Origin: an uncultured Methanosarcinales archaeon
GTDB lineage: Archaea > Halobacteriota > Methanosarcinia > Methanotrichales > Methanotrichaceae
DNA length: 64,000 bases
Reading direction: 5' to 3'
Assembly: GCA_903871465.1 (NCBI GenBank)
Contig: CAIQHB010000009.1
Coordinates: forward strand, 1 to 64,000
This document shows, one piece after another, positions 8,898-19,526 of this stretch. Under the pieces are notes generated by a model that made no database searches, was not told the DNA's origin, and worked only from the letters and a program-made list of their open reading frames with translations. The stretch's first letter is position 1. Each line of letters begins with the position of its first letter. Position numbers and translations under genes: made by a program.

Positions 8898-8967
8898 ACT
8901 CTTAAATTGGCTTCAATGATATTTAAAATTTTTGGTCAAGAGGACTATTCTTCTGCCCAATTCCTCC

Positions 8968-11889
8968 TTAGGCTTTTGTAGCCGTTAATCTCTTTGGGTT
9001 ATTGGGATAATTGTTCTCAATTTTTATCAGAGCATAGAGGGCATCCGGCACTTTGGCAGGTATCAGGATTGCATTAACCGATCCGGATATCATATTTTCC
9101 GCGACAACCCATTGAGGCGGCAGCGTTTCTACGAAGATCTTTCTTATTGGAGCAAAATTGACGCCGACAGAAGCTTTCTCAATATAATTCTGTCTAACTA
9201 TAGCCCTCCTGCCTATATGACCGTAGATCCTTATGCCATCAATAGATTCTTCTTTGGTCGGGCCAGATTTTCTTACCTCTATATGATTGTCTTTGATATG
9301 CAAAGCCTGGCAATTTCCCACAAATATGCCATGCCGCTCCCTTGCTCCCGGGACCAGGTTTATCTTCACCTCATTGCCCGCGATCCAGACATCTCCAGCA
9401 AAATCAAAATCCAGAGGATTGGCAGTGCGTTTTCTCATGCCGATATGAACTCCTTGGATTACTCCGAGTATGCTGTTATTTATGATGCGAACCTCAGAGG
9501 CTGTACTTCCGCCAATTACCACTCCCTGCGCTGCTGTAACTGGAACGTCTTTTGCCAGGTCATCGTTCCAACCCTTGAATGGAGAGAACTCAGGGCTCGA
9601 TGGAGATAGAAGGATATTATCAGCCAAATTTTTAACATAGGACAGAAGATCTGCATTGCTCTGGATGCCGTTGGAGGGAGGATTGTTCTTAAACCATGCG
9701 TTCCATGCCCCAGCGAGCTTAGGATGGGTTCCAAAGCGGATAGAGAAATTGCCGGATGCGACCGTGATAACATTGACGTCCTCTGTCTTATCCTTAGGCT
9801 TCCCAAGGACCGCAGAGCTTATCATCTGAGATCGAATTCCACCTCTGTATACCTTATTCTGTAGCATTGTCGCCTTATCAGAGACACCTGGTATCACTTT
9901 TATGATGTTCCTCTCCAGACAGATGAAAGCGGCATCAACCATCAAAACTCCAACCTGCATACTCCCAGGCATTATATCGCAATCAAGAATACGGACGGAT
10001 TCGGCCTCTCCAATCTTGATGCACGCCGAAGCCCTGGCAGTCCCAGATCCGCAAACCAGTTCTAAATCCCTCAGCCTCACCCGATTGCATTTGGAGAATG
10101 TCAGAGTCCCATTTAGATGCGTGGGTCCCGTCCCTTTGGGGCCCATAGGACCCAGGGCCGACTCCATATGGAGGCTCTCAACATCCACGCTCTCGCATTC
10201 CTCGAAGCTGAATGCTGTCTCTGCCTTGGAGGCTATTATCTTTGTACCGGGACCGCACCCACAGATCTTGACGCTCTTTTTCTTCAAAGATATGGGCAAA
10301 TCCACATTGAAGGTTCCGACCTGGAAGAATATGTAAATGTCAGTGCAGTCCCCAATTGTATTAAATATATCCGCCCATTTATTCCCGGGCCATATGGTCA
10401 GAGTACACTTGCTCTTCTCTTTCAGGCATATGCAGTCTAGAGCTTGCTGGACGGTCGTAGCATTGGGGAATTTGCAGGTGCTGTCGCCTGGGTTCAGAAA
10501 CACATCGCTCGCTGTGATATTCGTGAGCGATGGGAATTTGGGCCTGCAATCACTGAGCAAAGCCAGTAATCCCTGGTTGAAGCTCACCAGTGCTAGAGGG
10601 CAATAGTGGTGATATGTACCATGTCGAGGCTGAGACAAGGCCTTAGGTGGAGTATTCTCATCCATGGGCCACTCTATTTCCCCAATCTCATCACCAATAG
10701 CAGTCCTGGCAGGAATCAGCCAGTAGTCTCCTGGATAATAGGTGCCCTCAGAGAAGCTGACCTGGATCTCCCCCTCCAATTCTATCAAAACTTCCGAATC
10801 CAGGCGGATTCCGTCAGAATCCGGACTCTCATGATCCCAGCGACGGAGCCTGGGGTGAAGCTTCATATCCGCCATTTTCTTGTCGATATCTATCGAGATC
10901 CCAGAGTCTGATGCTAGAGTGATTTCAGGCTTGGACTCGTGCACAGTATATGATTTGACCATCACCCCTTGAGGCTTAGTGGTGTCGTCAGGAAGAGTCA
11001 GGACTCCTTTTCCGAGCTCCCTGTCGTCTGTCACTATCTCCATCCACTGGTTATTGCCAAATCCAAGTGCTTCGTCGCGGCTCATTTTCTCCAGGGTAAT
11101 CGTTTTACCGGAGACGCTCCTGATTGGAGCCTCTATTGATCCATTCTCCCTTGACCATTTGAACGTGGCCTGGCTCCTCTCCCCGCCTTTATGAATCTCC
11201 ACCCTGTAGAGCTGGTTCTCCAACCTTCTGTAGCCAGATGTGGGTGGAATCGGTGTGCACAAATTCGATGCATCTGAGACATCCTTCAACCCTGCCGCCA
11301 TCATTCCAGTTGGGGAATCGAGTGGCTGCCAGGAGGGAGATGAGAAGTTGCTGCAAACATCTTCGCTCTTGACTTGCTTGAGCTTCACCTGCCAGACGAT
11401 CTTCTCTCGCACAGATGTATCCGCGCCCCCAAGGGCCTTCTCCCTGATTATGGGATCATCTATAGCTGTGATGGTCCTGGAAAATACATCCAGGTAAACG
11501 AGATATTTGCCCTGATTGGTGGGCAAAGAAGCGCCCGGTAGGTCATCCTGATTCAGGTAGGTCGCTGTCTTTTTGCTGCGAGTCAGGATGCCGGCGATAT
11601 AGACATCCTTTGTCTTTTCATTCTGGCATAGGATGCCGTCGACGTAGATATTCCCTATGCCGATGGCTAAATCAGTACCGTTCGCATCCAGGCTGATCTC
11701 AAATCCACCGCCCGTCTTGGGAATCCCTCTGGTTCCTATAATGTCACTGGTCCTGTCTTCTATCTGTTGATGAACTATCGCCTGCTGCTCATTGATATCG
11801 GCATCGAGCTGGACCCGTCCTTGCTGCATCAGAACGCGCTTATAATGTTTCCCCTTATTGAAGGTGAAACGACTGAAATCCCCTTTCAT
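8968..11889 (-). CDS. DUF6519 / right-handed beta-helix protein of the injection system
   Basis: The last gene of the eCIS operon, about 973 residues from the preferred ATG at 11889 (MKGDFSRFTF); an ATG 15 bases upstream is also open. The N-terminal half matches the DUF6519 type found with phage-tail-like clusters (about residues 1-450, with LDADINEQ and the HxxxxxxALV region). From about 480 to 930 there are short strand-turn repeats with many I/V-x-N/D-N elements, as in parallel beta-helices of tail spikes. I infer a distal baseplate or fibre component that could contact the target. No catalytic pectate-lyase motif stands out. Confidence 0.75.
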   Translation of the reverse strand: MKGDFSRFTFNKGKHYKRVLMQQGRVQLDADINEQQAIVHQQIEDRTSDIIGTRGIPKTGGGFEISLDANGTDLAIGIGNIYVDGILCQNEKTKDVYIAGILTRSKKTATYLNQDDLPGASLPTNQGKYLVYLDVFSRTITAIDDPIIREKALGGADTSVREKIVWQVKLKQVKSEDVCSNFSSPSWQPLDSPTGMMAAGLKDVSDASNLCTPIPPTSGYRRLENQLYRVEIHKGGERSQATFKWSRENGSIEAPIRSVSGKTITLEKMSRDEALGFGNNQWMEIVTDDRELGKGVLTLPDDTTKPQGVMVKSYTVHESKPEITLASDSGISIDIDKKMADMKLHPRLRRWDHESPDSDGIRLDSEVLIELEGEIQVSFSEGTYYPGDYWLIPARTAIGDEIGEIEWPMDENTPPKALSQPRHGTYHHYCPLALVSFNQGLLALLSDCRPKFPSLTNITASDVFLNPGDSTCKFPNATTVQQALDCICLKEKSKCTLTIWPGNKWADIFNTIGDCTDIYIFFQVGTFNVDLPISLKKKSVKICGCGPGTKIIASKAETAFSFEECESVDVESLHMESALGPMGPKGTGPTHLNGTLTFSKCNRVRLRDLELVCGSGTARASACIKIGEAESVRILDCDIMPGSMQVGVLMVDAAFICLERNIIKVIPGVSDKATMLQNKVYRGGIRSQMISSAVLGKPKDKTEDVNVITVASGNFSIRFGTHPKLAGAWNAWFKNNPPSNGIQSNADLLSYVKNLADNILLSPSSPEFSPFKGWNDDLAKDVPVTAAQGVVIGGSTASEVRIINNSILGVIQGVHIGMRKRTANPLDFDFAGDVWIAGNEVKINLVPGARERHGIFVGNCQALHIKDNHIEVRKSGPTKEESIDGIRIYGHIGRRAIVRQNYIEKASVGVNFAPIRKIFVETLPPQWVVAENMISGSVNAILIPAKVPDALYALIKIENNYPNNPKRLTATKA

Positions 11890-11923
11890 TGTATGCCTCC
11901 ACAACTGCCTAAGAAATATGAGA

Positions 11924-14008
11924 TCAATTTACGTAAATTATTCCGGCCCCCAGGCCGAAACGAAGATGCTCTCTTAGCCGCTCACAAAGATTGGCCTCGC
12001 GCCTCGGCTGCTGGAGATCATGGAAAGCTCCCATCTCTGCCCCGTCGTCAGCGCCGGTGCGAATCTCCAAAGGACAAGAGGCCTGAAGCTGGGCATATCC
12101 AGGCCTTGTGCGGTCGAGATCGGTAAAAATTGGCTTCAGCCAGATCTCTATCTTCTTCACTATCTCTTCCTGTTCTGCCTGGCTGATAGACTGTACCTTC
12201 TCTGCCTTCGCCGCATCGTCAATGGCATGCCTGATGGTCATATCAGGCTGGCAGGAGCATCTGCGGGGGACCTCGGATTCCCGAGGGAGATAGCAAAAAC
12301 GGATGCACCTGTTCTGCCTCCGCTTGCTTCTGACAATTCCTGTGAAGATACTGTTAGTAGCATCTATCTCTCTGACATCAACCCTGCCGATGATGGTGCT
12401 ATCTGAGAAGCTTGCTATAACTGTCTCTTCACCGTCAATGGCCAATAGGGAATCGTTCAGGGCATCGATTATGCAGCCGCTGATCTCCAAATCAATTTCC
12501 TTTCCCAGCAACATTCTGCCACTGATAGTCCTCTCCAGAGATAGGGCACTGCCTATCTCCGGTTTTTCCCATATTATTGAAACCTTTTGTAATGTATGAT
12601 TTCCCTCCACGTCCATAGCCTGCCCTGGGTCAAGGGTACAATGGCTGATCTTTAGCGTCATGGCTGCGCCGTCCTCTACGCGAATATTTCCCGATATCAA
12701 GAGACCCTTCAGAGTGAGCTCTGCGCCTGTTGCCGGAGTTACAACTATCGATCCGTCTATAACTGGTCTCTTTTTGATCACGCCCTGGATCGTCAATTTC
12801 TGACCCGGTTTCATCTTGATATTCAGTCCTTTTGATGAAGTCGAGCTGTCATCTGCAATATTCGTGATCTTGGCATCGACATCGATTTCCGGAAGCTCCA
12901 ATCGATCATAGCCGCCACCGCCCATCGGGAAAGAAAATCCGTACGAGTAATCGACTGTAACCTTATCGGGATTTATTCCCGTAGGAAAGGCAACCCTGCC
13001 GAGGACTGGGTCCACTACAACCTTGAAGGGATAGTCTAGGGGGTTTGAGGCATCCTCAGGACTCAATTTAGGCCGGGTCCATTCAGAGAGATTGCCTACG
13101 AAGACTTTCCATGATGCTACTGGCTTGACTTCGCCATTGACGTAGATGTTTAACACCGGATCGTCTCCAAAGTAAAGGCTTCCCTTTTTAGCTTCTGAGG
13201 AAGCGTAATCAATCTGATAACCTTCTGCTATTGCCTCAGTCCTCTTTTTTCGTAGCTCCTCAAGATCTTCATAAAGAGGCCTCCGGTTTAAGGGCTCGGG
13301 GACGTTGAAATGCTCTGCAATGTGAGTAATCTCCGCCTCCTCCCGAGGAGAGTTGAAAAGGGGTATGTCTACGCCCAGAGGATGGAAGGTGTAGCACCCA
13401 TCTTTGATCTTCCTGGCAGTACCTCCTTCTATACGAAAGGATTGGAGCCGCCAGAGGAAGATTCCAACATTGGGGATGTTGTACCTTCCTCTGCGCATGG
13501 TGATGCTTCTAATATCTGCGAAATGAGCCGTATCATCGAAGGGGGTGGCCAGATCCTCAAGGGCCCGCCAGCTCCTGAGGCTTGTCAGAGATGTATTTTC
13601 CGGGCGGATGTGGTTGATATGCTGGGTCGTGGCCAGGAGCCGGAAGTACTCTACCACGCGAGCAGGCCAGCCGGTTGATGAACGGGCCAGCTCTTCCAGT
13701 GCAGAAGCCGTTCCCTTTCGCCGTCTCAGGGATATGGCGTTGGCTACCTCGGATCTTGGGATTGCGGAATCAGGTGAAAAGCCCTCAGCAGATCTGAGCC
13801 CAACCAGATCTCCGATATATGGAATTGCCCAGTCGGCACAGGTCTCAATGAACTGGTCGTCGTAGAGCTGAGATAGATCTTCTTCAACGACTTCAACCTG
13901 CTCTGCTATTACCGAGATGATCGCCTTGAGAGGCTCTCCCTTCTGGGCATCGCGTAGTCTGTATATGGCAGGCAAGAGATTGTAAAGCCCTTCCAGGTCG
14001 AAGCTCAC
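11924..14008 (-). CDS. Phage tail protein I (gpI)-like baseplate protein
   Basis: A 694-residue protein. The N-terminus (about residues 1-120: YNLLPAIYRLRD, QLYDDQFIETC, WAIPYIGDLVGLR, then RRKGTASALEELAR) is the gpI-like module that follows baseplate J genes in tail-like clusters; the remaining part is beta-rich and family-specific. Its ATG overlaps the stop of the second J gene by four bases. By analogy with P2 gpI and the Afp baseplate it would sit at the baseplate periphery and hold the fibre. Confidence 0.8.
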   Translation of the reverse strand: MSFDLEGLYNLLPAIYRLRDAQKGEPLKAIISVIAEQVEVVEEDLSQLYDDQFIETCADWAIPYIGDLVGLRSAEGFSPDSAIPRSEVANAISLRRRKGTASALEELARSSTGWPARVVEYFRLLATTQHINHIRPENTSLTSLRSWRALEDLATPFDDTAHFADIRSITMRRGRYNIPNVGIFLWRLQSFRIEGGTARKIKDGCYTFHPLGVDIPLFNSPREEAEITHIAEHFNVPEPLNRRPLYEDLEELRKKRTEAIAEGYQIDYASSEAKKGSLYFGDDPVLNIYVNGEVKPVASWKVFVGNLSEWTRPKLSPEDASNPLDYPFKVVVDPVLGRVAFPTGINPDKVTVDYSYGFSFPMGGGGYDRLELPEIDVDAKITNIADDSSTSSKGLNIKMKPGQKLTIQGVIKKRPVIDGSIVVTPATGAELTLKGLLISGNIRVEDGAAMTLKISHCTLDPGQAMDVEGNHTLQKVSIIWEKPEIGSALSLERTISGRMLLGKEIDLEISGCIIDALNDSLLAIDGEETVIASFSDSTIIGRVDVREIDATNSIFTGIVRSKRRQNRCIRFCYLPRESEVPRRCSCQPDMTIRHAIDDAAKAEKVQSISQAEQEEIVKKIEIWLKPIFTDLDRTRPGYAQLQASCPLEIRTGADDGAEMGAFHDLQQPRREANLCERLREHLRFGLGAGIIYVN

Positions 14009-16944
14009 GGGATCACCTTTATGTCCGCAAGGGGAGCCGGGTCCAGAGTTATCAGCTCAGCTGGCATCACATTGCTTTTCGATCCCGCCTTAGGAACACA
14101 TGCCACCAGATCTTCAGGCTGAAGTGAACCTTCACCGGGTCCTTCCTCACTTCTATAAAGCTTGGTGACGCTCACTGCAGCCACTCCCAAGACGCTCTGA
14201 ATCGTTGCTACCACCTCACTCAGAGCCACACTCTGTCCCAAAGAGCGGGCCTCGAAAGAGAACCTCGACCTGAGAGCGTTCTCCACATCTCTCTGAACAG
14301 CCTCCATCAGATGGTCCTTCTCTACCCATATGCTGGCAGTTATCTTGAAGAACGACTTGGTATAGGACTGGATGTTGAGAGGAACTGTGGGATCGCCAGT
14401 ACTCAATATGGCGCTTCTGAGGTTAATGTGGACCTGACTGCTCTCACCAACCTCTATCCCTTTTGGCCCTGCCACCGATATGAGGATCTCCCTGCCACGA
14501 TCTGTACTGGTCCAGGTGGCATGGGCTTTGGCGATGCCGGCAAAGGACCTGGCGAAGTCCTCGTAGTCCTGCAGGGAGACTATTCTGTCCAGTGTCATCA
14601 CCCGGAAGGGAGCATTTGATCTGGCCTCCTCTATGCTCTCTGGATCAGCTCCTCCCTCTGTTGCCAGAGGGTTAGTGGCTTCTTTGACTCCCAGGGGACG
14701 GGAGAGAAGCAGGCTCAGCTTATTTTCGCCTACCAATCCATCTGTCCCAATGCCGCTCCTGTATTTGGCCCGAATATTCTCTTTGCCTGTCGGTACCCTG
14801 GAACCAGTCCTCCCATCGCCAAACTGAACTATGGTCCTTCCATCATCTCCCTCGCGGGTGATATAGACTCTATCATTTTGACCCTGATCGAAGAGGGATT
14901 CGACCTCTTGCCAGAGCACCTCGTTCACCCTCACTTCAAGCGTGGAGCTGAGGCCCGAAGGGCTCGGGGAGCTTAGATAGGTAAGAGGCGGTTGGCGGAG
15001 GGCGAACCTCTGGTAAGTCAGTCCTGCATCCCCGCTCCCCAGGATCTCTTGCTTGGTCTCTCCATGGCTTGCGCTAGATATATTAGCCATTATAGAGACA
15101 GTAGACCTGACATAGGTGTGCTTTAAACCTGGGATAGAGATCCTGGTGCAGCCATTGTCGGTCAGAAAGTGATCGACCTTGTCGATCAGAACGACCTCAG
15201 ATACCTTCGTCCCTCTGGCGAGGTAATCCTCACCAGAAACCAGGATCTTCTGATTTGGTCTGAGGCCTTCTATCCAGTCGTCCAGCTCTATCATGTTATC
15301 CTCAGGCGGCTCCTTCTGGAGAACGGGCAGGTCCTCTTCTTTGCTGGCTAGTGGCAGAAGTTCGCTCTGGGCATAGACCATTGTGGTCCTTATTATAATC
15401 TTGTCGAAGTGCTCACTGCTTTCTAAATTGAGCACGGTCACCTTGGAAGTGAGCGTGAAATCCGAAATGGAGGTATCCTTAACTCCGTTGACCCGATAGC
15501 CTGCCAGTATACCATTATCATCGTCTCTGAGCACAATGGTGCTTCCCTTTACAAGTCCTGGGTAGACATTATCTAGGTAGATATCGCTGGGATCTGGCGG
15601 ACATATATTAGGATTCTCTTGCATCTTGCCTCTTTTCTGAATCCCTGCCGTCCTGGCTTCAGCGAGTCTGACTGCATTATTGGAGGCTTTCGGCAAATCG
15701 TCCTTAAGAGAATAGGTCTTCTTTGGCAGATAATTCAAGAAATTCAGATAGGTTTGAAGGCTTCCATCAGTCCATGTATGTTGTCGATTCTTATAGGGAC
15801 CTGGATATATATTTGATACGCTGATCCTCCCGCTGTCATCCGTAGCATAAACAGGCTCGAAGTATCTCAGCATCGAGGGCAAAGACTCCCATGCGGGTGC
15901 ATTATGTCCAAAGACCGCAGCGTGGGCCCGGAAGACCATGACCACATCCGGCCCGGCCTTGCAGGTTCTCAGGTTCTCGAAGATATCCTTGACTCTGAGT
16001 CCTGCTTTTGTGGCCTTGACCTGAAGATCAAGCTCAGTGATAGGGTCAATAGGGTCATCATTGCCGATCTTCTCATTCAGACGTGTCTCGCATGGTGAAT
16101 CGCGGGAGGGGATATTGACATTGCCAGAAAAGAGTGGCAAGATCTGAATTTGGACCTCTGTCATCATCTTCTCAGAAAGAGGCTTGACATCAGATACCGT
16201 CCCGAAGATGCTCTTTCCGTTCTCTTTGAAGAGCACGCCGTCGCCCGACTTGAGCCCGGTTGAAGTTCCCTGGAAGAAGAGTTTGTCTTCACTCCCTATT
16301 GGCTTCTGTGGCCTGGTCAGCCTAGGCTTTATGTTATTCCACTCTACCCGGGCCTGGATACGTTCATCGGTCTCAAATGTCTGAGCCTTCTCTCCAGGCC
16401 CTGGTATGCTCTGGACCTTTAACCCGAGCTCTATCTCCGAGACCTCCGGGATGTTGGTGCTAGGCAATATGGGCACAGGAATAGAAGTCGCCTGGAGGCC
16501 TGGCAGCGAAGGGATCTTCGGCGGCTCATCCAAAGTGAAAGCCAGATAAGTGCTGGCAGCCACCCCAGGCCGAAGCCTGTAGCCTATTAGTCGGGCCATC
16601 TGCATAAGGGATATCCTCTCTTTGGCAGTTCGAATATAAGACTCATTAGCTATCCTCTCCTGATAGAAGGTGAGGATGTCGGCTATGATCGCCCAGCAGT
16701 CCAGCAGAGCAATGGTCAGGTCGTCGTCCTCTCTGGTCTTTAGATCGAGCAGGGCAGAACAGAATTCGGTTCTATCTTGACCTGGACAGGATAGCCTGGC
16801 AAGCATGGACTGCTTGAATCGGTAGTAGTCTCCAGCCCTGTAGCTTATATCATCAAGGCCAGGCCTGTTGTAGATCTCCAGAGGCGTCTTGGCATCAAGA
16901 CCCTGACAGCACTCACATCTATCCCGGATGTTCGCAGCTACCAT
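14005..16944 (-). CDS. Baseplate assembly protein J-like 2 (Afp12-like)
   Basis: A 979-residue wedge protein. The N-terminus ends in the region LLDCWAIIADILTFYQERIANESYIRTA, shared by this family; the C-terminal third holds the J/gp6 core, with VQFGDGRTGSRVPTG, then APFRVMTLDRIVSLQDYEDFARSFAGIAKA and a final domain for ring contacts. These are hallmarks of P2 gpJ/T4 gp6-type baseplate wedges. It overlaps the upstream J gene by seven bases and the downstream gpI gene by four, so it is translated in step with them. Confidence 0.9.
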   Translation of the reverse strand: MVAANIRDRCECCQGLDAKTPLEIYNRPGLDDISYRAGDYYRFKQSMLARLSCPGQDRTEFCSALLDLKTREDDDLTIALLDCWAIIADILTFYQERIANESYIRTAKERISLMQMARLIGYRLRPGVAASTYLAFTLDEPPKIPSLPGLQATSIPVPILPSTNIPEVSEIELGLKVQSIPGPGEKAQTFETDERIQARVEWNNIKPRLTRPQKPIGSEDKLFFQGTSTGLKSGDGVLFKENGKSIFGTVSDVKPLSEKMMTEVQIQILPLFSGNVNIPSRDSPCETRLNEKIGNDDPIDPITELDLQVKATKAGLRVKDIFENLRTCKAGPDVVMVFRAHAAVFGHNAPAWESLPSMLRYFEPVYATDDSGRISVSNIYPGPYKNRQHTWTDGSLQTYLNFLNYLPKKTYSLKDDLPKASNNAVRLAEARTAGIQKRGKMQENPNICPPDPSDIYLDNVYPGLVKGSTIVLRDDDNGILAGYRVNGVKDTSISDFTLTSKVTVLNLESSEHFDKIIIRTTMVYAQSELLPLASKEEDLPVLQKEPPEDNMIELDDWIEGLRPNQKILVSGEDYLARGTKVSEVVLIDKVDHFLTDNGCTRISIPGLKHTYVRSTVSIMANISSASHGETKQEILGSGDAGLTYQRFALRQPPLTYLSSPSPSGLSSTLEVRVNEVLWQEVESLFDQGQNDRVYITREGDDGRTIVQFGDGRTGSRVPTGKENIRAKYRSGIGTDGLVGENKLSLLLSRPLGVKEATNPLATEGGADPESIEEARSNAPFRVMTLDRIVSLQDYEDFARSFAGIAKAHATWTSTDRGREILISVAGPKGIEVGESSQVHINLRSAILSTGDPTVPLNIQSYTKSFFKITASIWVEKDHLMEAVQRDVENALRSRFSFEARSLGQSVALSEVVATIQSVLGVAAVSVTKLYRSEEGPGEGSLQPEDLVACVPKAGSKSNVMPAELITLDPAPLADIKVIP

Positions 16945-19526
16945 CTTCCTCCCTCCATTATGATGCTCAATAACCCTCGATCAGGAAAGTTGGGATCGTT
17001 GTCCAGGCGGGCGATCTCCAGCCTATTCATCTTCAGCTCGCCGTTATTGAGAGGCTCATCGCTCGACATGTCCTGCCGCTGGAACTTAGTTATGCGCACG
17101 GAAGCCACACCTGACAGAGCCTGAGCCTCTTTATAAAGTGGGCTCAAAAATACCGACTGGCCGAAGGTGAACCTGTCCGGATGGAAGAGTCCCTGCCTGC
17201 CGTCGGAAAGATTGCGATTGCTGAATATTTCCAGGAGTTCCGCTTTCACTGAGCTTCGGGAGTAGCCTGATTCGACCGTGACGTGCATCTCGATCTCCAG
17301 TGGAACGGGCCATGGGTTATCTATTTCCAGGTCGTGGCCAATAAGCCTGTACCTCTCCAGGTAGATCCTGAGGTCTGCCTCAAACTCGGGGTCAACCCTC
17401 TTGCCATCCAACCTGTCCACCGTCAGAAAGACGGTGTTCCAACTCCCAGTCCAGCGGAAGGTGGCAGCAGCCTTCTGGACCCCAGGATACATCTGGGTCC
17501 TAACTTCATAGTCCTCGGGGGTGACTGCCCTCTCCTGAGACCGGAAGGCAAAGGGCGCTCTCTGCCGGACGTCCTCGATTCCCTCCGGTTCTCTTCCACC
17601 GCGAGCCGGCAAGGGATTGGACACGGCCTTTATTCCCTGAACCTCTGTGATTACATAAGCCAGTGAATCTGCACCGATGTTGCCGCTGGTACCATTTCCA
17701 ATGCGATAGGATGCATAGAGATTGGTGCCTTCGAGCGGCCTTGGGCCAAATACGCCATCTCCAAACCTGATAACCGCAGTTCCATCGTCTTCCACCTCTG
17801 TCACAAAGATATTCCCTCCCCCTGAGAACAGGTCCCGCCGTGGGCTCCATATCGTGCCCTCGCTATCCAGGATGGTGACGACAGGAATGAGGTCTTTCAT
17901 CTCCCAGAAAATGGCTAAAGATGCTGGTCCCTGAGGGTTAAATGCCTCTATTAGTCCTTCTGTTGTAATCTTCCCGGCTGCCTGGGTCAAAGGGCCCTTC
18001 TTCAATCTGGGCCTGAACCTGGGAGGAGCTGCTATGCGACCGGACCTGTTACAGATTCCAGCTTCCTTCAATGGAATCTTGAAGATCCTTGGGCCTGGCA
18101 CTGTGCCGAGGTACTCCAGGTTCTCCCTTATCAGACCGAGCTTTTGAAGTGAATCCCGCATCCTCGGTTTGATCTCTTCTTCAGTCGGTGGCAGATCTGA
18201 GCGGATCGTTTGCCCGTGATCGACCAGGAGATTGTTTCCCAAAGCAACACTCGATTCTTCGCACTGAGGCGTCGATATGCATAATGGAAAAGGCAGTGCA
18301 TCCGACTCATTCCATTCTATCTCGGTAATCAATACTTCTTTGCCCTCGTCATTTTTAACCGGGTCTTTAAGAGGTATGGAATTGCCTTGATCGTCCGTTT
18401 CATCGAACCTGATCTTCGTCAACCGGACTGCATGACGGTGTTTTGGATCAGCGTCCGCCTCCCTGCCGCTCCTGGGTCCCCGCACCTCCTTGAAGATAAG
18501 AACATCCCCTTCCTTCAGATGGACATATCTCCCATTCAGCGTGGCTTTAGTCGAGCCCACGGCAAGACAGCAGCGACTGGATCCCCAGGTGTAGAAGGGC
18601 ATCCCATTGTGTTTCTCGAAGAGTGTTATGTCATGCATGGGTTCGAAGACCTCAAAATGGAGATCCGCAGCACTCTGAAGCTCCTCCTGAGATATGTACG
18701 GAGGATACGGAGGAAAACCTGGTAGTCGGGAGAGAAATCTAATCTGTCCCCTATCCAGGTGGAGACTATCCTGTTCCTTTTTGAGGTCAATGTGAGCCCA
18801 TGTTCGAGAATTGCTCCCATCATGCATGAAGTAGTCCACCAGCCTGGCATGACGGCGGACTGAGATCCTGCGCCTGGCAGTGCCAAGATATGCTTCTGTT
18901 GCAATGGCATCCTGAGAATAGCTAAGATAATCTCCCACGTAGGCCAGGATCTCAACCAGGGCTACGCCCAGATCAGAAGCATTCCGCTCCTTCCATTCAG
19001 GGACGAGGCAAGAGATGCGATCCAGGAGGATCTGGCGGAAGCTTGCATAATCCTTGGCCAGGTAGTTGATATCCAGCCCATTACCGACCTCTCTCGGGCA
19101 TGCAACATCTCGCTGGCAGTCCAAATCGCTGGGACACCCTGCCTTGAATGAAAATTTGATCTGGGATAAGATAGGATCGAAACCGGCTATCGGCCTGAGA
19201 TCCTCATTGCTTCTCACCAACCTGAGCGTGTATGTCGAGAAATCTCCAGGCCTGTCCACCTCTATTATTCTAGTATCAGGGGATGTTTTCTGGACGTCCA
19301 ATACATCCAGGTCCCTTATCCTATCGCCCCCTTCAATCTGTACGTTCTCTTTGGACATAGAGATGGAATCATCTAATGACTTGAGGAAGTGAACCTCCAG
19401 AAATCTCTGGGCGTCCTCATTGGGCACTGCAGGGAAAGTTTGGACCTCAATGAAATCTATACCATTGAGGCTGCTTCGGTTAATTAGCTCCCGACGTGCC
19501 CCCTCATTGCAACAGAAGTACGTCAT
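16938..19526 (-). CDS. Baseplate assembly protein J-like 1 (Afp11-like)
   Basis: An 862-residue baseplate wedge protein. Residues near 145-220 (NYLAKDYASFRQILLDRI, DLGVALVEILAYVGDYLSYSQD) and the motif VIRFGDGVFGPRPLEG followed by APFAFRSQERAVTPEDYEVRT define the J-like family. Together with the second J gene it should form the heterodimeric wedge that surrounds the hub. Its ATG overlaps the gp25 stop by four bases. Tandem large J genes are the usual eCIS arrangement. Confidence 0.92.
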   Translation of the reverse strand: MTYFCCNEGARRELINRSSLNGIDFIEVQTFPAVPNEDAQRFLEVHFLKSLDDSISMSKENVQIEGGDRIRDLDVLDVQKTSPDTRIIEVDRPGDFSTYTLRLVRSNEDLRPIAGFDPILSQIKFSFKAGCPSDLDCQRDVACPREVGNGLDINYLAKDYASFRQILLDRISCLVPEWKERNASDLGVALVEILAYVGDYLSYSQDAIATEAYLGTARRRISVRRHARLVDYFMHDGSNSRTWAHIDLKKEQDSLHLDRGQIRFLSRLPGFPPYPPYISQEELQSAADLHFEVFEPMHDITLFEKHNGMPFYTWGSSRCCLAVGSTKATLNGRYVHLKEGDVLIFKEVRGPRSGREADADPKHRHAVRLTKIRFDETDDQGNSIPLKDPVKNDEGKEVLITEIEWNESDALPFPLCISTPQCEESSVALGNNLLVDHGQTIRSDLPPTEEEIKPRMRDSLQKLGLIRENLEYLGTVPGPRIFKIPLKEAGICNRSGRIAAPPRFRPRLKKGPLTQAAGKITTEGLIEAFNPQGPASLAIFWEMKDLIPVVTILDSEGTIWSPRRDLFSGGGNIFVTEVEDDGTAVIRFGDGVFGPRPLEGTNLYASYRIGNGTSGNIGADSLAYVITEVQGIKAVSNPLPARGGREPEGIEDVRQRAPFAFRSQERAVTPEDYEVRTQMYPGVQKAAATFRWTGSWNTVFLTVDRLDGKRVDPEFEADLRIYLERYRLIGHDLEIDNPWPVPLEIEMHVTVESGYSRSSVKAELLEIFSNRNLSDGRQGLFHPDRFTFGQSVFLSPLYKEAQALSGVASVRITKFQRQDMSSDEPLNNGELKMNRLEIARLDNDPNFPDRGLLSIIMEGGRW

